Of a stretch of 36,450 nucleotides of DNA, positions 21,055 through 28,400 are shown one piece after another. The notes beneath the pieces were generated by a model. That model worked only from the letters and a program-made list of their open reading frames with translations, was not told where the DNA came from and ran no database searches. This DNA comes from Lysobacteraceae bacterium (GTDB taxonomy: Bacteria > Pseudomonadota > Gammaproteobacteria > Xanthomonadales > Xanthomonadaceae). The position numbers and the translations under genes were made by a program. Positions within the stretch are counted from its first letter, which is position 1, and every line of letters begins with the position of its first letter. The stretch is taken from positions 1-36,450 of the forward strand of contig JAUXUI010000015.1 of the NCBI GenBank assembly GCA_030681035.1, given 5' to 3'.

Positions 21055-21309
21055 ATGTCCCGATTCTCTCGCTGGATGCTCGCCATCGCGCTGATTACGG
21101 CGATGATCCCGTTCCGCGCGCTCGCGAACGCGACAGTCTGCTACGGCGATCTGGACGCCGTTTGCACGCCCCCGACGGACCTGACCGTTCAGCAGGGTGG
21201 CGGCAAATGGCGCGTGCGCATCGTCAGCGATGAGCGCATCCGCTGGCAGGCATACGTGCGCAACAACAACACCGGCACGCTCAGCGCGCTGTCCGACATC
21301 ACCCCGTAA
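21055..21309 (+). CDS. Small secreted protein within the head cluster
   Basis: An 84-residue protein with a clear Sec signal: basic start MSRFSRW, hydrophobic MLAIALITAMIP and a cleavage-like region RALANA. The mature part has two cysteines (TVCYGDLDAVC) and a short beta-rich body (KWRVRIVSDERIRWQAYVRN). Not recognised. A periplasmic protein encoded between decoration and major capsid genes is unusual; it might alter the cell surface or, if the signal is not cleaved, be a minor virion component. Confidence 0.72.
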   Translation: MSRFSRWMLAIALITAMIPFRALANATVCYGDLDAVCTPPTDLTVQQGGGKWRVRIVSDERIRWQAYVRNNNTGTLSALSDITP

Positions 21310-21334
21310 CTCGATCGATCAGGAGATACAGATC

Positions 21335-22291
21335 ATGCCCCAGCAGAACCTTGGACAGGCTCGCGTTGTTGACCCGATTCTGTCGGAGCACTCGCGCGGC
21401 TACGTGCGCCCCGGCAACGTCGGGCAGTTGCTCTTCCCCGTTGCGCCCGTGCGTGCATACGGAGGCAAGATCATCGAGTTCGGGAGAGAGGCGTTCCGCC
21501 TCTACAACTCGCATCGCGCTCCCGGCGCAAATACCAAGCGAATCGATTTCGGCTACAGCGGCAAGCCGTACGCGATCGTTCCTCGCGCCCTCGAAGCGGT
21601 TGTGCCGCGCGAAAACCAGAACGATGCTCAGCAGGTTCCGGGTATCGATCTGGCTGCGGAAGCAATTGACCTGGTGCTCGACTCGCAGCAGCTCGAAAAC
21701 GAAGTCGATGATGCCAACATCGCACGCAACGCTGCCAACTACGACGCCAACCACAAGGTGGCGCTCGTTGGCACCGCGCGATGGACCGGCGCGGCTGGCG
21801 ATCCGTCGGCAGACATCAACGCGGCGAAAGAGGCGATCAGGGCATCGATTGGCGTGCGGCCCAATACCGTGGTGTTGTCGCCGTCTGCGTTTGCTGCGTG
21901 CGAGACCAACGCAAAGATCATCGATCGCCTCAAGTACACCGGCCGTGACAGCGTGACGGTGGAGCTGCTGGCCAAGCTGTGGAATGTCCAGACCGTCGCC
22001 GTCGGCGATGCAGTGGTTGCGACCGGACAGAACGATGACTTCGGCGATGTGTGGGGCGACGACGTGATCGTGGCCTATGTCGCACCTGCCGGTGGTGGCT
22101 CAAGCCGCAGCCAGCGCAAGCCCTCCTTCGGCTACCGCTACACCATTGTCGGTATGCCGCTGGTCGAGCCGGCGTACTGGGACAACAGCGCGAAATCGTG
22201 GGTATACGGCGTCAGCAATGACAGCGCCCCGGTGCTGTCTGGCATGACCGCGGGTTACCTGATCCAGAACGCCGGCGGCCCGGCCGCGTAA
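21335..22291 (+). CDS. Major capsid protein
   Basis: A 318-residue protein in the expected slot after scaffold and decoration genes, with AGGAGATA before ATG 21335. It opens with QARVVDPILSEHSRGYVRPG and contains YAIVPRALEAVVPRENQNDA, RPNTVVLSPSAFAACETNAK and DDVIVAYVAPAGGG, a pattern shared by major head proteins of B3-like and related phages. An HK97-like fold is expected. A perfect hairpin follows the gene. Confidence 0.88.
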   Translation: MPQQNLGQARVVDPILSEHSRGYVRPGNVGQLLFPVAPVRAYGGKIIEFGREAFRLYNSHRAPGANTKRIDFGYSGKPYAIVPRALEAVVPRENQNDAQQVPGIDLAAEAIDLVLDSQQLENEVDDANIARNAANYDANHKVALVGTARWTGAAGDPSADINAAKEAIRASIGVRPNTVVLSPSAFAACETNAKIIDRLKYTGRDSVTVELLAKLWNVQTVAVGDAVVATGQNDDFGDVWGDDVIVAYVAPAGGGSSRSQRKPSFGYRYTIVGMPLVEPAYWDNSAKSWVYGVSNDSAPVLSGMTAGYLIQNAGGPAA

Positions 22292-22309
22292 GGCGCCGAG
22301 TCAGATGAC

Positions 22310-22337
22310 GATCCGGCCCGATCAGTCGGGCCGGATC
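22310..22337 (+). other. Perfect 12-bp intercistronic hairpin after the capsid gene
   Basis: GATCCGGCCCGA (22310-22321), loop TCAG, TCGGGCCGGATC (22326-22337). No T run follows, so it is more likely to protect the 3' end of the abundant capsid message or weaken read-through than to terminate fully. Confidence 0.85.
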
Positions 22338-22355
22338 AGTACCGAGGAGACCGCA

Positions 22356-22526
22356 ATGCCCGAATACAAAGTACTCAGCCCGATCAACGTTGGCGAAGGC
22401 ATCCAGCGTGACGGCATGGTGACGCTGGCGGCGAAAGACGCTGATCCGCTGGTCGCGCAGGGAATCCTGGCGGCGATTAAGGCGGCCGATGCCGGCAAGT
22501 CGGCCAAGGGCGGAAAAGGCAAGTGA
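22356..22526 (+). CDS. Small head-region protein
   Basis: A 56-residue protein from ATG 22356 behind GAGGAGA (22344-22350). It reads EYKVLSPINVGEGIQRDGMV, then PLVAQGILAAIKAADAGKS, with a lysine/glycine tail. Similar short proteins follow the capsid gene in Mu-like phages; function unknown. It overlaps the next start by 4 bp. Confidence 0.78.
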   Translation: MPEYKVLSPINVGEGIQRDGMVTLAAKDADPLVAQGILAAIKAADAGKSAKGGKGK

Positions 22527-23029
22527 CCTACCTCACTGCGCTCGACCTGCTGCAATCCCCCGGCGCGTTGGAGCTCGGGCAGGTCGCGTCCGACGAGCAC
22601 GGCGCGACTGTGGACGCCGTGCTGATGTCGCTCACCATCACCGCCGGCGACCGCACGGCATACACGGCCGATGAGATCGCCAGAGCCGATGCCGCGCTGG
22701 TACGTATCGCGCGCCTGATCGCGGACGTTGGCGAGCTGATCGACGGCTACCTGGTCGGCCGCTACCCACAACCGCTCAATCCGGTGCCGGGGATTTTGCG
22801 CGCGTGGGCTACCGACATTTTTCGATTCCGTCTGCACGCCAATCTGCAGGACGGCGACCGCAGCCCGGTGTCGGTGCGCTATCGCGACGCGATCAAATCG
22901 CTCGGTCTGGTACGCGACGGCAAATTGTCGCTCGGCGGCGCCGATCCTATCGCCACATCCAGCGAGGGTGGGGTGCGGATCAGTGCGCCCGAGCGCGTAT
23001 TCACCCATGACACGCTGGCGGACTACTGA
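22523..23029 (+). CDS. Head-tail adaptor (Mu gp36-like, DUF1320)
   Basis: A 168-residue helical protein from GTG 22523. The segments ADAALVRIARLIADVGELID, GYLVGRYPQPLNPVPGIL and RYRDAIKSLGLVRDGKLSL are characteristic of DUF1320/gp36 connectors that close the head after packaging. Its stop and the next ATG share TGATG. Confidence 0.87.
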   Translation: MTYLTALDLLQSPGALELGQVASDEHGATVDAVLMSLTITAGDRTAYTADEIARADAALVRIARLIADVGELIDGYLVGRYPQPLNPVPGILRAWATDIFRFRLHANLQDGDRSPVSVRYRDAIKSLGLVRDGKLSLGGADPIATSSEGGVRISAPERVFTHDTLADY

Positions 23030-23475
23030 TGCTCGGCCCCTTCGACATCACCCCCGTGATCGATCGGCTACGCGCGTCCGTGCCGACGTTACGCCAGGTC
23101 GCCGGCGCGGCCGAGCTCGACGCAGCAATGAACAGCGTCAACGCGTCGACGGTACCCGCGGCCTATGTGTTGCCGGCGCTGGAGTCCGCCGGAGAGACAC
23201 GGGGATCGTCGCAACGCCTGATCCAGATCGTCAGCGTGACCGTGGCCGTTGTTATTGCTGTACGCAACTATCGCCGCGCCGACCTCGGTAGTGCGGCGGG
23301 CGCTGACCTGGGCGGCGTGGTGGCCGCTGTCCGCAGCGCCGTGCTCGGGTGGACGCCGCCAGGCGGCGAGAAACCGTTCGACTTCAAAGCTGGTCGGCTG
23401 GAGCGCAGGCAGGACGCAGCGCTCTGGTGGCAGGACCTGTACCGGACCCAATACCGCATCGAGGTAACCGCATGA
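23029..23475 (+). CDS. Tail terminator / gp37-like protein
   Basis: A 148-residue alpha/beta protein: FDITPVIDRLRASVPTLRQV, AYVLPALESAGETRGSSQRL, IQIVSVTVAVVIAVRNYRRA, then a C-terminal part with WWQDLYRTQYRIEV. This fits the Mu gp37-like (DUF1834) or siphovirus tail terminator proteins that cap the tail tube. Position between the adaptor and the tube gene agrees. Confidence 0.8.
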   Translation: MLGPFDITPVIDRLRASVPTLRQVAGAAELDAAMNSVNASTVPAAYVLPALESAGETRGSSQRLIQIVSVTVAVVIAVRNYRRADLGSAAGADLGGVVAAVRSAVLGWTPPGGEKPFDFKAGRLERRQDAALWWQDLYRTQYRIEVTA

Positions 23476-23675
23476 ATCGTGAAATCCCGCTGCCGGCATC
23501 CGGCGGCAGCTACACCGTGACCAACGGCAAGTTGGTGAGAGCCGAAGCCCCCACGGCACCCAACCCCGGCAAGTCCGCCGCGAAACGGCGCGATGTGCTC
23601 GCCGCACCGGCCGCCGCGCCGGGATATGCGAACGATCCCACCGAAACCCCCGCGCGCAAGCGCGTCAAGGAGTAA
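23472..23675 (+). CDS. Small tail-region protein
   Basis: A 67-residue protein overlapping the terminator gene by 4 bp. It starts NREIPLPASGGSYTVTNGKL and ends in a basic, proline/alanine-rich, probably disordered tail. Comparable small proteins precede the tube gene in B3-like phages. Function unknown. Confidence 0.72.
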   Translation: MNREIPLPASGGSYTVTNGKLVRAEAPTAPNPGKSAAKRRDVLAAPAAAPGYANDPTETPARKRVKE

Positions 23676-23678
23676 GTC

Positions 23679-24623
23679 ATGGCCGTCCTGGAATCCTTCG
23701 AGCGTCGCGGCGTCATCCTCAAGAAAGAGGTCACCGAGGGCGTCGACTCGGTGCCAACCGCTGCAGCGAACGGTCTGCTGCTGCTCAACGGCACCAGCAA
23801 GATCGAGGCGAACACAGTCGAGCGTGTGATCGACCGGCCGTATTTCGGTCACGATCCGTTCGTTCTGACGCAGTTCCGCGGCACGATCGAGGGCGAGATC
23901 GAATTGATCGGCGCGGCGGCGCCTGGCACCGCTTCGCGGCTCAGCACCGCACTGCAGATCGCCGGATTCGCCGAAGCCCTGGACGCCGTGGGTCCGCCGG
24001 CGTTCGCACGCTACAACCCGATCAGCACCGGCGTCCCCAGCGGCTCGGCCTACTTCTACCACGCCGGCACGCTCAAGAAGCTGATCGGCGGGCGGGCGTC
24101 GATCAGCGGGCTCTCGATGAAGATCGGTGACTACGCCAAGGCCAAGATAACGATACTGGGCAACGTTGCCGGCGACGTCACCGAAGTAGCACTGCCCGAC
24201 ATCGATGTCAGCGGGGTGCAGACGCCCGTTGCCATCACGGCCGAGACCTTCACGCTCTCGCTCAACGGGTTCAACGTGGACGGCGTCGAGTTCAACTCCG
24301 ATCTGGGCATCGACGTGGGCATTACGGAGCACTCCGAAGCGCGGCTCGCGCGCATCCGCGACCGCAAGCCCACCTTCGACTGCTCTTTCTATCGCCCGGC
24401 GAAGGCGGACCTCGACGTGTACGCCCTGCAGAAGGCGCACACGCTGATCCCGATCATCGCTCTGGTCGACGGTGGCGTCGGCAAGCTCACCCGCGTGACG
24501 GTTGGCTTTGGGCAGATCGAGAAGGTCGAGGAAGTCGAGCTCGATAAGGACTTCGGCTACAAGATCAGCGGCCGTTGCATCCCGAGCGCCGGCAACGACG
24601 AGATCAAGATCGAGTTCGAGTAA
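23679..24623 (+). CDS. Major tail tube protein
   Basis: A 314-residue beta-rich protein behind AAGGAG. It begins VLESFERRGVILKKEVTEGV and has RPYFGHDPFVLTQFRGTIEG and FARYNPISTGVPSGSAYFYH. Its position before chaperones and tape measure, and the absence of a sheath gene, mark it as the tube protein of a long non-contractile tail. A hairpin follows the gene. Confidence 0.82.
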   Translation: MAVLESFERRGVILKKEVTEGVDSVPTAAANGLLLLNGTSKIEANTVERVIDRPYFGHDPFVLTQFRGTIEGEIELIGAAAPGTASRLSTALQIAGFAEALDAVGPPAFARYNPISTGVPSGSAYFYHAGTLKKLIGGRASISGLSMKIGDYAKAKITILGNVAGDVTEVALPDIDVSGVQTPVAITAETFTLSLNGFNVDGVEFNSDLGIDVGITEHSEARLARIRDRKPTFDCSFYRPAKADLDVYALQKAHTLIPIIALVDGGVGKLTRVTVGFGQIEKVEEVELDKDFGYKISGRCIPSAGNDEIKIEFE

Positions 24624-24662
24624 CCGATCAGCGCCAGCATCACGCGAACGCCTCAACCCACA

Positions 24663-24682
24663 GCGGCCGGATACCCGGCCGC
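24663..24682 (+). other. Perfect 8-bp hairpin after the tail tube gene
   Basis: GCGGCCGG (24663-24670), loop ATAC, CCGGCCGC (24675-24682), in the 80-nt gap before the chaperone gene. No T run follows. It parallels the hairpin after the capsid gene. Confidence 0.82.
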
Positions 24683-24703
24683 GATCACAACCAAGGAATT
24701 CAC

Positions 24704-25054
24704 ATGCTCAAGTTCGTCAAGACCGACACGTTCCGCGCCAACGTCAACGTATGCTTGCCGGGAAGCGATCCGCAAAAGCCGGTCGAAGGCTCTTTCGTCG
24801 CGACATACAGGCACTTCGATCGCGCCGGGTTCGAAGCACTGGTCGACGAGCAACTCGGCGATGCGGCGTTCCTCGGCCGCGTGCTGGTGGCCGTCGACGG
24901 TATCGGCGACGACAGCGGCAACGCGATTGCGCCGGAGGCACAGCGTGAGCTGGTGATCAGCGACATCGCCCTGGGCGCCGCTGCGGTGCGAGCGTTCGTC
25001 GAGAACCTGTCCGGTGCGGCCGCAAAAAACGCCAAGCCGTCGCGCGCGCGCTAA
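24704..25054 (+). CDS. Tail assembly chaperone G
   Basis: A 116-residue protein from ATG 24704 (AAGGAA 5 nt upstream): MLKFVKTDTFRANVNVCLPG, GSFVATYRHFDRAGFEALVD, LGRVLVAVDGI. Its place between tube and tape-measure genes and a slippery site near its end identify it as the short G form, which coats the tape measure during tail assembly. It ends after AKNAKPSRAR when ribosomes do not shift. Confidence 0.85.
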   Translation: MLKFVKTDTFRANVNVCLPGSDPQKPVEGSFVATYRHFDRAGFEALVDEQLGDAAFLGRVLVAVDGIGDDSGNAIAPEAQRELVISDIALGAAAVRAFVENLSGAAAKNAKPSRAR

Positions 25055-25407
25055 GCGGGGTCCGAGCGACGGATGAGGATGATCGATCAACCGGCCACGA
25101 GCTACAGCACGGCACCCACGCGGGTGCCGACTGGCTGCGCGCGGTCGATGCCGGAGAAACCGGCGAGCGCGTTGTCGACGTGCTCGCTTGCAATTGGAAT
25201 GCGCTGTGCGTCTACCAGCACTGCGCGCAGCAAGTGGTCGGCGGCGGGTTCGGCATGGTCCACCTCGGCGTCTCCGCTGCAGAGTGCAGAGCAGCGATCG
25301 CGCTGCTGCGCCCGCCGCGAACTCGCTGGGCGGAGATCCTCGACAGCGTTCAGCACATTGGCCAAATCGTTGCCGCTGAACTCAATCGGCGCGTGCGGCG
25401 CGGGTGA
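24704..25407 (+). CDS. Tail assembly chaperone GT, made by -1 frameshift
   Basis: Slippage at A AAA AAC (25024-25030) moves ribosomes into the -1 frame, which is open to TGA at 25405-25407, giving about 234 residues. The T part looks coding: DVLACNWNALCVYQHCAQQV, GGGFGMVHLGVSAAECRAAI, RTRWAEILDSVQHIGQIVAA. There is no good independent start for it. G/GT pairs are general in phages with long tails; the ratio is set by the shift. Confidence 0.85.
25024..25072 (+). promoter_or_regulatory. Programmed -1 frameshift signal
   Basis: The heptamer A AAA AAC (25024-25030) lies in the correct phase of the G frame (GCA AAA AAC). After a 6-nt spacer, CCGTCGC (25037-25043) pairs perfectly with GCGACGG (25066-25072), a 7-bp stem with a 22-nt loop that includes the G stop codon. 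Heptamer, spacing and stem are those of stimulated -1 frameshifting. Confidence 0.88.
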
Positions 25408-25439
25408 TGCCGTTCCCCACTCGCACGGAGTGACTGTCG

Positions 25440-28400
25440 ATGTCTGACCAGACCGTCACTCTGCGCATTCGCACTGACGCCGGCGGCACGGTCACCGCTG
25501 TACAGGGCGTCGTGGCGGAGGTCGACAAGATTGGCGGGGCGGCGCAGCGTGCCGGTCGCGAGTCCGGGGCTGGGTTTGCGCAGACACGCACGTCGGCATC
25601 CACAGCAGCCGAAGTGGTGCGCAATCTGCGACAGCAGGTGCTCGGGTTTTTCGGCATCGCCGCTGGTGCTGCAGCGATACGCACGGTCGTCGGTCTCGCC
25701 GATGAGTACACCAATCTGCAAAGCCGCATCCGCCTGGTCACGGACAGCCAGGCGCAGGCCAATGCGGTCGGTGCGCAAGTGTTCCAGGTCGCCCAGCAGA
25801 CGCGCAGCGAGCTGTCGGCAACCGGACAGCTCTACACGACGCTGGCGCGCAGCACCGCCGACCTCGGCCTGAGCCAGCAGCAACTGGCGCAGATCACGCG
25901 GACGGTCAATCAAACGTTCACGGTGTCTGGCGCGTCGGCGGATTCAGCGCGGGCTGCCATCGTGCAGCTCTCGCAGGGTCTCGCGTCCGGCGCGCTGCGT
26001 GGTGACGAGTTCAACAGCGTCGCCGAGCAAGCACCCATCATCATGGACGTGCTCGCCAAGAGCCTCGGCAAGTCGCGTGGCGAACTGCGCGAGTTTGCCG
26101 CGCAGGGCGGCATCACCGCCAAAATCCTCACCGACTCGCTGTTGGCCGGCGCTGTCGATGTGCAGACGCAATTCGACGGCATGGCCGTCACCATCGGCGG
26201 CGCGACAACGCAGATCAGCAATGCGTTCACCCGATTCGTCGGCGAAACCAGCAACGCCAGCGGCGCGGCGTCGGGGCTGGCTTCGCTGTTGTCAGGGATC
26301 GCCAACAACTTCACCGCGCTGGCCTCGGCGTCGTTGGTGGTCGGTGCCGCGTTCGGCGTGCGCTTGGTCGCGCAGCTCGGCGCGTCGGCGCTGGCGTGGG
26401 CCGCGAACGGGTTGCAAGTCGTGGGGTACAACGCATCCCTGCTGCGGCTCGGCGCGACATCGCCTGTCGTGGTGGCAGGTTTGCGCGGTGTTACCGTTGC
26501 CGCCTCTGGCCTATCTGCTGCGCTCGGGCCGATTTCGCTCGCGATCGCTGCAGTCGGTGCGCTGGCTATCGGTCTGTCGTCTGCGATTGTCGCCGAGCGC
26601 GAGCGGCGACAGGCGTTCGAGGTCGGCATCGACAGTCTGCGGTCCACCGCTGACGAGGCCAATCGGCTGGCGATTGGCTATCGTGATGTCAACGCGCAGG
26701 TGCCGCCACTTGCAGCGTCCATACGGCAGTTGTCCGCATCGACGCAAGCGAGCACGCAAGCACAAACAGACCTCAACGTACAGCGAGAACGGCTACTGCT
26801 GCTGATACGCGCCGAGCTGGGCCTGAGCGCCTCCCTGGCACAGGCGCAAGAGCGCGCTGCAGGCGGCACGCTCAGCGTTGCACTGGCTCGGCAGGTCGAG
26901 GAGTTCAACCGACTGGAGACGGCAACGCGATCGGTTATCACGGCCAACACCGATTTGAGCACCGCGCTGTTCAACCGGCTGGCCCCGGCGTTCGGGTCAA
27001 CGAGCGACGCGATCGACCGCGTCGGGAAAGCCGATGGGCTTATCGATACGTTTGAACGGATCGGCGACGCCGCAGCTGAGCTGTCCGCGCAGGTGCGCGG
27101 GCTCACAGTTGCGGAGTCAGCGTTTTCCGCATTCAGCGCCACGCTAAAAACGCAATCTGCAGAGGCTGACAAAGCGCTGGCAAATGCCGGCAAATCCGCA
27201 ATACAGGTGGCGCAAGCGTTCGTCGACGCGGGGATCGAAGCGGCGGCTGCATCAGGGAATCTGACAGATGAGCTGATCGCCCAAGGTCGCGCGTACGTCG
27301 ACACGGTTGCAAAAATCGAGTCGGCAAAGAGCGCGGTAAAGGACTTCGGACGCGCGCAGCGCGATGCAGCGCAGGCGACGGAAGAAGCGCGCAAGGCCGG
27401 CGAAACGTTCCGCGCGGAAACCGCAAAGATGGTTTCGCAACTCGCCGGACCATCGGCCGAGGCGTTCGCCGAATACGCATCGCAAATCGCAGAGGCCAAC
27501 GCGCTGCTCGCGCAGGGCGGTATCAGCGTCGGCGATTTCGCAGCACGCCAAGCGGTGGCTCTGGAGGCGCTCAATCGTACCACCGACGCGATTGCAGCTC
27601 AGCGCGCACCCATCGACCAGATGCTCGCCGACCTGCAATTCGAGGCGACACTGTTCGGCCTGAGCAACACCGAGCGCGAGGTCGCTATTGCGCTGCGACA
27701 GATCGAGGCGGACGCGATCGAGAACAACAAGACCCTGACCGAGGCCGAGATCGAAGCGCGCAAGCGCGAGGTGGCCGAGCTCATCAGTGCGAACGCTGCG
27801 CAGGCGCAGGTTGCTGACGCCGCTGCGCAGGCCGCCAGTGACTATCAGCGGGCGTGGCAAGGCGCAACTGATTCGGTGGCGCGTGCGTTCGGCGATTTCG
27901 TTGTCAGCGGCGCGCAGAAATTCAAGTCGCTCGGCCAGAGCCTAAAGAACATCGCAAAATCATTTCTGGCCGATCTGGTGGCAATGTTCTTGCGCAATCA
28001 GTTGACGTTGCGCGTTACCGGCGCAGCCGGCGGACTCGGCGCGTCCGGCAGTTCGTTCGCGAGCTCGCTCAGCGGGCTGTTTGGTCAGGGCAGCGCAAGC
28101 AGCAGCCCATTCAACGGCTCAGGCCCACTCGCATCCTTCGCCGGGCAGGGTACAGCGACGAGCCAGAGCGGGTTCTCTGGATTTTTCAGCCAACTGTTTA
28201 GCCAGGGTGGCCAGGGCGGCAGCAGCTCGGGCGGTTTTGGCGGTGGCGCGAGCGTCGCAGGCGGTATCGGCGGCGGGCTGTTCGGTGGGCTGATCGGCGG
28301 GAAGGCAGGCGCCACCGGCGGCTCGATCGGCGGCTCGATCGGCGGCAATTTCGGGCCGTGGGGCGCCGCGATCGGCGCAGTGATCGGCAGCGTCGCCGGC

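Noticed and set aside
25073-25447. 124-codon plus frame from ATG 25073
   Set aside because: Serine/alanine/arginine-rich shadow of the T frame, which is the -1 continuation of G and has a frameshift signal.
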